DNA of 64,000 nucleotides from Pullichristensenella excrementipullorum. Lineage in GTDB: Bacteria; Bacillota; Clostridia; Christensenellales; Aristaeellaceae. Made by a program: the position numbers and the translations under genes. The stretch spans positions 8,183 through 72,182 of the forward strand of contig DVOU01000007.1 of assembly GCA_018713365.1 (NCBI GenBank), given 5' to 3'. This document shows, one piece after another, positions 25,868-33,419 of the stretch (its first letter is position 1; each line of letters begins with the position of its first letter). Under the pieces are notes generated by a model. The model worked only from the letters and a program-made list of their open reading frames with translations, was not told the origin of the DNA and searched no databases.

Positions 25868-27130
25868 ATGGTCCGAGCCGCCGGCAGCGCTGACCGCCTC
25901 ATTCAGGGCAGCAACCCCGCCACCATCAAGCAGACAAACCTTGCCACCGCCCTGCGCATCATCCGCCGGGGCGGCGCTTCGCGGGCGGACATCGCGCGCA
26001 GGTCGCACCTCTCGCGCGGCGGGCTGACGCCCATCATCAACGAACTGCTTGCCCAGCGCCTGATCGTCGAATGCGAGAGTGTGGAGACCGACAGCGGGCG
26101 TCCACCGGTGGTGCTGCGCCTCAACGGGCGCTATGCGAAGGTCATCTCCGTGGTGTGGATACGCGATCAGGTGGCCGTGGCGCTGGTGGGTATTGACGGG
26201 AGCGTGCAGTCCCTCTGGCAGCACCCCTTTCAGGGCGGGGAGAGCGCGCAGGACGTGCTTTTTATGATCGAGGCTGAGATCGGCCGCTTGCTTGCGCAAG
26301 AGCGGGATTGCCTTTTGCTGGGCATCATGGCGCAGGCGCCGGGGCCGCTGGACGCCATGGGCGGCGTCATCCTCAATCCTTCCAACTTCAACGGCTGGCA
26401 GAACATTCCTCTGGTAAATATACTCGCCGAGCGCTTCGATCTGCCGGTATTTCTGGAGAACAACCTCGTGGGCGCGACGGTGGCTGAGCAGCACTTTGGC
26501 TACGGGCGCGACTTGCCGGATTTCATCTACATCGTCGTGGATGAGGGCATTGGCGCGGGCTTTGTTCTCGGCGGGCAGCTCTATCAGGGCAAATCGCGGC
26601 AGATCTCCGAGGTGGGCCACATCTCTCTGGACATCCACGGGGAGAAGTGCAGCTGCGGCAACACCGGCTGCGCGGAGATGTACGTCACTGTGCCGGCGCT
26701 GTGCCGGCTGGGGCTGGGCCTCTCCGGCGACGCGGCGCGCGACTGGGACGCATGCCTTGCGGAGCTGTTGGAGCGGCTGGAGCGCGGCGACGCGGCCTGC
26801 CAGCGCGCCATGGAGCGCGAGGTGCGCTGCCTCGGCAGCCTCATCGTCACGCTCATCAACATCTTCGACATCGACACCGTCATCCTCGGCAGTTCCATCA
26901 CCGCGGCGCGGGAAGTATTGCAGGAGCCGCTGACGCGCTATGTGTCCGAGCGCATCTCCGCCCGGCCGATGCTCGAGCCGCGCATCTGTTTTTCGCGCCT
27001 GAAGCGCTCCACCATCATCGGCGGCGCGCTGCGCATGTTCGATTTCTACATCGACGGCCGCCTCGGCAGCTGCGCGCAGTTGCAGGAGCGCACCGAGCGG
27101 GTGTTGAAGGCGTTTCAGACACAGGGATGA
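25868..27130 (+). CDS. ROK-family transcriptional regulator
   Basis: 420 residues. An N-terminal winged helix (about residues 20-75: TALRIIRRGGASRADIARRS, then SRGGLTPIINELL) precedes a ROK sugar-kinase-like domain. ROK hallmarks are present: DEGIGAGFVLGGQL, EVGHISLD and the zinc motif CSCGNTGCAE. Members such as NagC, Mlc and XylR repress sugar genes and release DNA on binding the sugar or its phosphate. It is divergent from importer A and just upstream of the fucO-type gene, so both are likely targets. Confidence 0.9.
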   Translation: MVRAAGSADRLIQGSNPATIKQTNLATALRIIRRGGASRADIARRSHLSRGGLTPIINELLAQRLIVECESVETDSGRPPVVLRLNGRYAKVISVVWIRDQVAVALVGIDGSVQSLWQHPFQGGESAQDVLFMIEAEIGRLLAQERDCLLLGIMAQAPGPLDAMGGVILNPSNFNGWQNIPLVNILAERFDLPVFLENNLVGATVAEQHFGYGRDLPDFIYIVVDEGIGAGFVLGGQLYQGKSRQISEVGHISLDIHGEKCSCGNTGCAEMYVTVPALCRLGLGLSGDAARDWDACLAELLERLERGDAACQRAMEREVRCLGSLIVTLINIFDIDTVILGSSITAAREVLQEPLTRYVSERISARPMLEPRICFSRLKRSTIIGGALRMFDFYIDGRLGSCAQLQERTERVLKAFQTQG

Positions 27131-27230
27131 GGGCGGGCCTTTCGAGGGACGCGCGCCCTTCCCCGCCTCGGCTGCCGATCCCTCGGGCCGCTCTGTTCGT
27201 ACAGCGTTCCGCGCGTGTGATTTTTGTGTT

Positions 27231-27265
27231 AACCATGAATCCGACATGGTTGGATATGGTACAAT
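27231..27265 (+). promoter_or_regulatory. fucO-type gene promoter with inverted-repeat operator
   Basis: AACCATG (27231-27237) and CATGGTT (27245-27251) form a perfect inverted repeat with a 7-base centre. The -10 box TACAAT is at 27260-27265, and the -35 region is weak and covered by the repeat. That suggests control by a bound regulator, plausibly the adjacent ROK protein. Confidence 0.6.
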
Positions 27266-27323
27266 ATGGGCGCGGGCAAATACCTGTCTGCGCATGAGAC
27301 CGAAGGCAAAGGAGAGATACACC

Positions 27324-28472
27324 ATGGCTGACCGCATCGTTTTGAACGCCATCTCCTACCACGGCCACGGGGCCATCGAGAACATCGTGCCGGAGCTGCA
27401 GGCGCGCGGCTTTGCAAAGGCGTTCGTTTGCTCTGACCCGGACCTCATCAAGTTCGGCGTCACCGGTAAGGTCACTGCCCTGCTGGACGCCGCCGGGTTC
27501 GCTTACAGCGTTTACAGCGAGATCAAGCCCAACCCCACCATCCAGAACGTGCAGGACGGCGTGGCCGCCTTCAAGGCCACGGGGGCGGACTGCATCGTGG
27601 CCATCGGCGGCGGCTCGGCCATGGATACCGCCAAGGCCATCGGCATCATCATCAACAACCCCGAGTTTGCCGACGTGCGCTCGCTGGAGGGCGTCGCGCC
27701 CACGAAAAAGCACGCCGTGTTCACCATCGCCGTGCCGACCACCGCGGGCACCGCCGCCGAGGTGACCATCAACTACGTCATCACCGATGTGGAAAAGAAG
27801 CGCAAGTTCGTCTGCGTGGACACCAACGACATCCCCGAAGTGGCCGTGGTCGATCCCGACATGATGGCCTCCATGCCCAAGGGGCTGACCGCCGCCACCG
27901 GCATGGACGCCCTCACCCACGCCATCGAGGGCTACATCACCAAGGGGCACTGCGTCATTTCCGACATGTTCCACCTCGAGGCCATCCGCCTCATCAGCCG
28001 CCACCTGCGCGGCGCGGTGCAGAACACGCCGGAAGGCCGCGAGGGCATGGCGCTGGGCCAGTACATCGCCGGTATGGGCTTTTCCAACGTGGGCCTTGGC
28101 ATCGTACACAGCATGGCGCACGGCCTTTCCGCGCTCTACGACACGCCGCACGGCGTGGCCTGCGCCATCTTGCTGCCGGTGGGCCTTGAGTACAACAAGA
28201 GCGTCGCGGGCGAGCGCTATCGCGCCGTGGGCGAGGCCATGGGCGTGATGGACATCGGCAGGATGACCGACGCCGAGGCCGCCGACGCCACCATCGCCGC
28301 GGTCAGGCAGCTTTCCGCGGATGTGGGCATCCCTGCGAATCTGCACGGCATCCTCAAGGAGGAGGACATCGCCTTCCTGTCCGAGAGCGCCTTTGCCGAC
28401 GCCTGCCGTCCAGGCAATCCCCGCGATACCAGCGTGGAGGAGATCGCCGCGCTGTATAAGAGCCAGCTGTAA
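27324..28472 (+). CDS. fucO: lactaldehyde reductase, iron-dependent alcohol dehydrogenase
   Basis: 382 residues that align with E. coli FucO along the full length. The NAD motif GGGSAMDTAKAIG and the long shared stretch around NNPEFADVRSLEG are clear. Iron ligands Asp195, His199, His262 and His276 match E. coli Asp196, His200, His263 and His277. FucO interconverts L-lactaldehyde and 1,2-propanediol with NAD and also accepts glycolaldehyde. AAAGGAG lies 8 bases before ATG 27324. With the glycyl radical operon nearby, it may dispose of an aldehyde made from a deoxysugar or polyol. Confidence 0.9.
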   Translation: MADRIVLNAISYHGHGAIENIVPELQARGFAKAFVCSDPDLIKFGVTGKVTALLDAAGFAYSVYSEIKPNPTIQNVQDGVAAFKATGADCIVAIGGGSAMDTAKAIGIIINNPEFADVRSLEGVAPTKKHAVFTIAVPTTAGTAAEVTINYVITDVEKKRKFVCVDTNDIPEVAVVDPDMMASMPKGLTAATGMDALTHAIEGYITKGHCVISDMFHLEAIRLISRHLRGAVQNTPEGREGMALGQYIAGMGFSNVGLGIVHSMAHGLSALYDTPHGVACAILLPVGLEYNKSVAGERYRAVGEAMGVMDIGRMTDAEAADATIAAVRQLSADVGIPANLHGILKEEDIAFLSESAFADACRPGNPRDTSVEEIAALYKSQL

Positions 28473-28487
28473 TATCCGCCAGCAGAC

Positions 28488-28514
28488 GCCCCGGCCATGA
28501 CATGCGGCCGGGGC
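28488..28514 (+). terminator. hairpin after fucO-type gene
   Basis: GCCCCGGCC (28488-28496) pairs perfectly with GGCCGGGGC (28506-28514). There is no strong T-run after it, so termination may be partial. Confidence 0.5.
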
Positions 28515-28555
28515 GCGTCGTTCACCGCAGCGCGGCTCTGCCATGATTGTAAAAT

Positions 28556-28592
28556 TTGACTTTTCAGACATGATTCTTGTCTGGTAGGTCAA
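28556..28592. promoter_or_regulatory. symmetric 37-base nested inverted repeat upstream of XRE-sigma operon
   Basis: TTGAC-N4-CAGACA-N7-TGTCTG-N4-GTCAA: both arm pairs are perfect and the inner gaps are equal, giving exact two-fold symmetry about base 28574. A possible promoter for the operon follows (TTTCAA 28611-28616, 16 bases, TAGAAT 28633-28638). The site is likely bound by a dimer or tetramer, perhaps the XRE product itself. Confidence 0.65.
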
Positions 28593-28672
28593 CCCTGTCT
28601 TCAAGGCCATTTTCAATTCCCGCGCGGTATCGTAGAATATGGAGGAGAACTTCAGGGACACGGGAGGCATCC

Positions 28673-29041
28673 ATGGAACTGCACGACCGGCGACTGGGCG
28701 AGAATCTGCGCCGCATCCGCTTGAACGCACATCTGACGCAAAAGGCGATCAGTGAGAAGCTCGGTTATACGTCTTCCGAGCATTGGAGCCGCATTGAATC
28801 GGGAGAGCGGCACATTCCCCTGCACACGCTGGACAGGTTTTGCTGCCTTATGAATGTATCGTATGAAGAAGTACTGCGCGGCGCGACCGAAGCGAGCGTC
28901 CGCAGTGCCGCGGAGGCCAGTCAGACGCGAAGTTATGAGGAAGCATTCGCGGCGATCGTCGCCGACTGTCCGCGAGACGTTGTGAAGGGCATGCTGTCGG
29001 TCTGCGCGGAGATCGCCGCCCTTCCCGGGCTGCGAAAGTGA
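28673..29041 (+). CDS. XRE-type helix-turn-helix regulator
   Basis: 122 residues. The HTH is near residues 8-65 (LGENLRRIRLNAHLTQKAIS, then SSEHWSRIESGERHIPLHTL). The tail (about 75-122) is helical and unassigned. GGGAGG is 6 bases before ATG 28673. Its stop codon overlaps the GTG start of the sigma-factor gene, so the two are made together. It probably controls the operon through the symmetric site at 28556-28592. Confidence 0.85.
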   Translation: MELHDRRLGENLRRIRLNAHLTQKAISEKLGYTSSEHWSRIESGERHIPLHTLDRFCCLMNVSYEEVLRGATEASVRSAAEASQTRSYEEAFAAIVADCPRDVVKGMLSVCAEIAALPGLRK

Positions 29042-29643
29042 AAAAATGGGGGCTGACGCCATTGAAAGACTGCGGATACACGCCCTGGTTCGACGAGACC
29101 TACAAAGAAACATATTTGACCTTACGGCGAGCGGGGCGCATCCTGCTCGCCCATTTATGTCCGGCGTTACTCGGTGACCTGGACGAATTGCTGGACAGTA
29201 CCTACTGCGACATGAGCAGGAAGGAATGGCTGCTGCGAAACCACCCGAACATCACCGGCTGGCTGATCGTGGCTTTTCGCTATGTCGTCTACCACCGCAT
29301 CCGCGCCTGGTACCGACAGCAGCGCGTCCTCGAACGCTGCGCAAACGAGCTGCGCGTTGAGCGCGTGGCCGACCCGGTCGCCGAGGCGCTGAACGCCGCG
29401 GAGACGGAGGCGTTTTTGCGCGACGCCCTTGGGGCGAGCCGCTATGCGCTCCTGCGCGCGCACCGCTACGAGGGCGTTTGTGTGCGTGAGCTGGCGAAGC
29501 AAACGGGCAAGAGCGTGCGTGCCATGGAGGTCTCCCTGTGGCGCTGGCGCAAAACTTGTGAGAAATTGCTAAAAGGGCGCGGAAATTTTCTCCTGATTTT
29601 GTTGTCGCTGTATGTGAATTTCGGCTTCTTCTTGGGTGTATAG
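29038..29643 (+). CDS. sigma-70-family sigma factor with hydrophobic C-terminal tail
   Basis: 201 residues. A region-2-like part spans roughly residues 40-100 (DELLDSTYCDMSRKEWLLRN, GWLIVAFRYVVYHRIRAWY) and region 4 spans 120-185 (LRAHRYEGVCVRELAKQTGK, then SVRAMEVSLWRWRKTCEKLL). The last 18 residues or so (FLLILLSLYVNFGFFLGV) are strongly hydrophobic, unusual for a sigma factor. Start GTG 29038 overlaps the stop of the XRE gene. The next gene encodes a membrane protein like an anti-sigma factor. Confidence 0.78.
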   Translation: MKKWGLTPLKDCGYTPWFDETYKETYLTLRRAGRILLAHLCPALLGDLDELLDSTYCDMSRKEWLLRNHPNITGWLIVAFRYVVYHRIRAWYRQQRVLERCANELRVERVADPVAEALNAAETEAFLRDALGASRYALLRAHRYEGVCVRELAKQTGKSVRAMEVSLWRWRKTCEKLLKGRGNFLLILLSLYVNFGFFLGV

Positions 29644-29653
29644 GGGTGAGAGG

Positions 29654-30499
29654 GTGAAAAGCGACGCTCGCAGGATGACCCCGGAAAAGCTGGGGCGCAT
29701 GACCAGAGAAAATGTGGAATACTGGCTCTTGCACGAAATGCACAAGAGGGCGCAGGATGTCGATGCGGGCCTGATCCGGCAAGCTCTGGCGCGGATCGCC
29801 CCGGTCACGGAGGAGGACGCAGAAAAAGCCCATCTGTCCCTGCTGACGTTTCACTGGGAGCATGACGCACAGATCGCCGTCCGCAGGAGGCGCAGGCGCC
29901 AGACGCGCGCCGCGGCCCTGGTTCTGGTGTTGCTGACGTTAATGACTGCCGCCGGCTTTACCCTCGGCGTCAACATCTGGCGCGTGGCGTATGAGTGGGC
30001 CGCCGAACAGCTGCTGATGCAGCTTCGGCCCAACGAGGGCGCCACACTGCCCGATGCCGGCGCGTCCGGGCTGGAATACATCGCGGATGTTTGGGGGGAT
30101 GCCGTATATGAGATGATGATGGAAAACGACATCCATGTCAGCTTGCCGGCGTGGAAGCCGGAGGGGTTTGCGCTGCAACATGCAGAGCGCATGCGCTATG
30201 ACGAAAATACATTTGCGATCATCGCTGTTTACGCCACCGCAGGTGGAGAACACCTGCAAATGTCGATCCGGCGCATGCATGACGTCGACGCGTTGCTGCT
30301 GCTGGAGGCGTCGCTGGAAGCAGATGAATCCCTGCAGGATATTGCTGTTGCCGGCGGTGTCCATTACTTCATCATGAGCAATATGGACGCAGTCTCTCTG
30401 ACATGGGTGGATGGCACAGCCTGTGTTACGATTTCAGGCGATTTGGATGACACGGAAACGAAAGCAATCATACATTCCATTAAATCAGGAGGAAATTGA
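29654..30499 (+). CDS. single-pass membrane protein, probable anti-sigma factor (DUF4367-like)
   Basis: 281 residues. The cytoplasmic part is residues 1-85, with a basic stretch (RRRRRRQTR) just before one transmembrane helix (about residues 87-110, AAALVLVLLTLMTAAGFTLG). An outer domain of about 165 residues contains YIADVW and ends in a VTWVDG-like beta element as in DUF4367 domains. Placement directly after a sigma factor supports an anti-sigma role. I chose GTG 29654 (AGGGG 7 bases upstream) over GTG 29636. Confidence 0.65.
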   Translation: MKSDARRMTPEKLGRMTRENVEYWLLHEMHKRAQDVDAGLIRQALARIAPVTEEDAEKAHLSLLTFHWEHDAQIAVRRRRRRQTRAAALVLVLLTLMTAAGFTLGVNIWRVAYEWAAEQLLMQLRPNEGATLPDAGASGLEYIADVWGDAVYEMMMENDIHVSLPAWKPEGFALQHAERMRYDENTFAIIAVYATAGGEHLQMSIRRMHDVDALLLLEASLEADESLQDIAVAGGVHYFIMSNMDAVSLTWVDGTACVTISGDLDDTETKAIIHSIKSGGN

Positions 30500-30502
30500 C
30501 TT

Positions 30503-30910
30503 GTGAAGCGTATACTTGCTTGCATACTTTTGCTTGCTCTCATCTCGTCCTGCACCGTTGCTTTTGCCGATGTACAGCCCCGCGCCAGCGAGTTGATCGT
30601 CGACCGATACATCTACGCCTACAGCTACGGCGATGGCAAGATCCAGTTTTCCACGGACATGACCACGCTCACGGTCGTGGACAAGCTGGGCTTCCCTTCC
30701 ATTAAGTTGCAGGAGAAGCAGGGCTCTTCGTGGGTCACCGTAAAGTCGGCGACCGACAAGTACGGCTACAACAGAGCCAGCTACGGTTACTCCCTCTCCT
30801 ACAACGGCACGAGCGGCAATGAATACCGCCTCGTCGTAGAATACTACGCCAAGGACGGGAACATTTCCGACACGAAGAGCAGGACCAGCAGCGCTGTGAC
30901 CGCCAGATAG
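30503..30910 (+). CDS. small exported beta-rich protein of unknown function
   Basis: 135 residues. The signal sequence (MKRILACILLLALISSC) contains the lipobox-like ISSC at Cys17 and a possible signal-peptidase-I site after AFA, so the anchor type is uncertain. The mature part is Tyr/Ser/Thr-rich with alternating strands (YIYAYSYGDGKIQF, RASYGYSLSYNG), resembling small exported proteins found beside clostridial sigma/anti-sigma pairs. The GTG start follows AGGAGG 10 bases upstream. Last gene of the XRE-sigma operon and probably its output. Confidence 0.7.
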   Translation: MKRILACILLLALISSCTVAFADVQPRASELIVDRYIYAYSYGDGKIQFSTDMTTLTVVDKLGFPSIKLQEKQGSSWVTVKSATDKYGYNRASYGYSLSYNGTSGNEYRLVVEYYAKDGNISDTKSRTSSAVTAR

Positions 30911-30921
30911 GCATCGCGCAC

Positions 30922-30989
30922 GAAGGCCCTTGCGCGTTGCGCGCCGCCACGCCTGCTCCCAGCGGCGCGCAAACGCAGCGGCGGCCTTC
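30922..30989. repeat. nested perfect hairpin after the sigma operon
   Basis: The outer stem is GAAGGCC (30922-30928) with GGCCTTC (30983-30989). The inner 11-bp stem is TTGCGCGCCGC (30937-30947) with GCGGCGCGCAA (30962-30972). TGCG/CGCA pair between them. There is no T-run, so it may be a stability element, a weak terminator or a mobile-element trace. Confidence 0.65.
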
Positions 30990-31013
30990 TGCCATACGAG
31001 GTCGAATGGTCCC

Positions 31014-31280
31014 ATGCAACTGAAGGAGATCATCGTTGAAAACTACATGCAGGCGCTGCTCAAAGCCGCCCTTCTGCTCGGCGATTCTGAGCGCACGGAA
31101 GCGATCCGGCGCATCGCGGTCTGCGCTTATCGCCCGGATGACAGCGCGCGCCATCCGCTTCCCCGCTGCCTCATCTTTCACGAACTGACGCTCCCCCTCT
31201 CCACGTCGCGCGCTTGCAATCCGGCAGACGGGAACGTCGAATACCGCATCCTCTACCCCGAAGCAGGAAAACGCAGTTAG
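31014..31280 (+). CDS. hypothetical protein (88 aa)
   Basis: The frame from ATG 31014 encodes a plausible mixed-composition protein (MQLKEIIVENYMQALLKAAL at the N-terminus, then a helical first half and a Cys-containing second half). No family is recognised. The ribosome site (GAGGT, 11 bases away) is poor. It lies between a large hairpin and a terminator, and I see no promoter of its own. Confidence 0.35.
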   Translation: MQLKEIIVENYMQALLKAALLLGDSERTEAIRRIAVCAYRPDDSARHPLPRCLIFHELTLPLSTSRACNPADGNVEYRILYPEAGKRS

Positions 31281-31306
31281 GCAACGCGCTGTATTCCCAA
31301 AACGCA

Positions 31307-31335
31307 AAGGCGCCGGGAGCTTCTCCCGACGCCTT
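31307..31335. terminator. bidirectional terminator between 88-aa gene and glmS
   Basis: AAGGCG and CGGGAG pair with CTCCCG and CGCCTT, with one mismatch and a CTT loop. It is followed by GGTTTTT on + and TGCGTTTT on -. Confidence 0.75.
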
Positions 31336-31366
31336 CAGGTTTTTGGGGCCGCGCGCGGCGGACGTC

Positions 31367-33205
31367 CTATTCCACGGTGACGCTCTTGGCGAGGTTGCGC
31401 GGCTTGTCCACGTCCAGACCTCTGGCCACGGAGATGTAGTAGCCCATCAGCTGCAGGGGCACCACCGCCAGCGAGGCCATGAAATGCTCGTCTGCGCCCG
31501 GCACGTAGACGGTGAAGTCCGCCGTGTCCTCCATGCTGTAATGGCCGAAGCTGGTAAGGCCCATCAGGTAGCCGCCGCGGGCCTTGACCTCCACCATGTT
31601 GCTGATCATCTTTTCGTACAGCGCCGTCTGCGTGGCGATGGAGATGACCAGCGTGCCGTTCTCGATGAGGCTGATGGTGCCGTGTTTCAGTTCTCCGGCG
31701 GCGTAGGCCTCCGAATGGATATAGCTGATCTCCTTCATCTTCAGGCTGCCTTCCAGCGCGATGGCGTAGTCCAGACCGCGGCCGAGGAAGAAGACGTCGT
31801 GCGCGCCGGCATACTTGGCGGCGAACCACTGCAGGCGCTCCTTGTCCTCAAGGACGCGGGCGATCTTGTCCGGCAGCGTCTGCAATTCGGCGATGAGGGC
31901 CGCGTAGCGCGCCTCGTCGATTTCTCCGCGCGCTTTGGCAAACTGCACCGCCAGGAGATAGCTCGCGATCAACTGCGCCGAATACGCCTTGGTGGTGGCC
32001 ACGGCGATCTCCGGGCCTGCCAGCGTGTAAAAGACGTTGTCCGCCTCGCGGGCGATGGAACTGCCCACCACGTTGACGATGCCCAGCGTCGGCACGCCCT
32101 GCGCCTTCGCTTCCCGCAGCGCCGCCAGGCTGTCCGCCGTCTCGCCCGACTGGCTGATGATGACCACCAGCTCGTCCGGCCGCAAAAGCGGCTTGCGGTA
32201 GCGGAACTCCGAGGCCAGATCCACCTGCACCGGCAGGCGGGCCAGATCCTCGACGACGTATTTCGCCGCCATGCACACGTGGTAGGCCGAACCGCAGGCA
32301 ACAAAGTGTAGCTGCGAGATGCCGCGGATGGCCTCGTCGGTGAGGCCCGCCGCCGAAAGGTCTATGGCGCCGTCGTGGATGGCAGAGCCGAGCGTGTCGC
32401 GCACCGCGCGCGGCTGCTCGTGGATCTCCTTCATCATGAAATGCTCGTAGCCGCCCTTTTCCGCAGCCTCCGCGTCCCAAGTGATCTGCGTCAGGGGCTT
32501 TTCGATGACGTCGCCGTCGATGTTGTAAAACTCCGCCTCGCCGGGCGTCAGCTTCGCCATTTCCAGATTGTCGATGTAATAGACGCTGCGGCAGTATTGG
32601 AGAATGGCCGGCACGTCCGAGGCGAGGTACGTCTCCCCCTCCCCCACGCCGATGATCATCGGGCTGTCCTTGCGCGCGGCGTAGATCTGGCCGGGATAGT
32701 CCTTGAACATCACCGCCAGCGCGTAAGAGCCGCGCACGCGCACCATGGTCTTGGCCAGCGCGTCGATGGGGCCCATCTTGTACTTTTTGTAGTAGTAATC
32801 GACAGTCTTGATGAGTACCTCGGTATCCGTCTGCGAATAGAAGCTGTACCCCTTGCGGATCATCTTCGCCTTCAGTTCCTGATAGTTCTCGATGATGCCG
32901 TTGTGTACGCCGACGACGTTCATGTCGTCGCTGCAATGCGGATGGGCGTTGACTTCGCTCGGCTCGCCGTGCGTCGCCCAGCGCGTGTGGCCCACGCCGC
33001 AGGTGCCGGCGAGCGCCTGCCCGTCGTTCGTCTTGTCCGCCAGCACGCGCAGGCGGCCCTTGGCCTTGACGACCTCCGGCACATCCTCGCCATTGCGCAC
33101 CACCACGCCCGCCGAGTCATAGCCGCGGTATTCCAGCTTCGCCAGCCCTGCCAGCAGGATCGGTGCCGCCTGTTTACTTCCTGTATATCCTACGATGCCG
33201 CACAT
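31367..33205 (-). CDS. glmS: glutamine-fructose-6-phosphate aminotransferase (isomerizing)
   Basis: 612 residues. It makes glucosamine 6-phosphate, the first step to peptidoglycan amino sugars. The N-terminal Ntn glutaminase begins with the catalytic Cys2 (MCGIVGYTG) and has GHTRWATHGEP; two SIS domains follow (SQSGETADSL, GRGLDYAIALEGSLKMKEI), and the C-terminus ends DKPRNLAKSVTVE. ATG 33205 has GGGAGGAATACAT upstream and must be used for Cys2 to be exposed. The 5' leader is about 70 bases and shows no glmS ribozyme core. Confidence 0.97.
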   Translation of the reverse strand: MCGIVGYTGSKQAAPILLAGLAKLEYRGYDSAGVVVRNGEDVPEVVKAKGRLRVLADKTNDGQALAGTCGVGHTRWATHGEPSEVNAHPHCSDDMNVVGVHNGIIENYQELKAKMIRKGYSFYSQTDTEVLIKTVDYYYKKYKMGPIDALAKTMVRVRGSYALAVMFKDYPGQIYAARKDSPMIIGVGEGETYLASDVPAILQYCRSVYYIDNLEMAKLTPGEAEFYNIDGDVIEKPLTQITWDAEAAEKGGYEHFMMKEIHEQPRAVRDTLGSAIHDGAIDLSAAGLTDEAIRGISQLHFVACGSAYHVCMAAKYVVEDLARLPVQVDLASEFRYRKPLLRPDELVVIISQSGETADSLAALREAKAQGVPTLGIVNVVGSSIAREADNVFYTLAGPEIAVATTKAYSAQLIASYLLAVQFAKARGEIDEARYAALIAELQTLPDKIARVLEDKERLQWFAAKYAGAHDVFFLGRGLDYAIALEGSLKMKEISYIHSEAYAAGELKHGTISLIENGTLVISIATQTALYEKMISNMVEVKARGGYLMGLTSFGHYSMEDTADFTVYVPGADEHFMASLAVVPLQLMGYYISVARGLDVDKPRNLAKSVTVE

Positions 33206-33277
33206 ATGTATTCCTCCCCACATCGCCTGACGCGGCCACGCGAGGCGCAAAGCGCGCGTCTGCCCTCTTTTCCCTCT

Positions 33278-33306
33278 ATTATAGCAGACTCATCCCCGTT
33301 TGAACA
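33278..33306 (-). promoter_or_regulatory. glmS promoter
   Basis: Minus strand: TGTTCA (33306-33301), 17 bases, TATAAT (33283-33278). The remainder of the 214-base gap up to 33420 holds a 7-bp hairpin (GCCGCGA/TCGCGGC near 33330-33362) that could end the upstream regulator transcript. Nothing else is seen there. Confidence 0.65.
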
Positions 33307-33419
33307 GACCGCAGGCGAAGGTTTTTGGCCGCGACGGGAAAACGATGTGCTGTTCGCGGCTGGAGGGGGGCTGAATCAGGGGAACTCTCCCGCCCTCTCC
33401 CATCGCCCGCCGCGCGCGA

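Noticed and set aside
33206..33419. glmS ribozyme upstream of glmS
   Set aside because: The conserved ribozyme core was looked for in the leader and not found; the leader is only about 70 bases from the predicted start of transcription.
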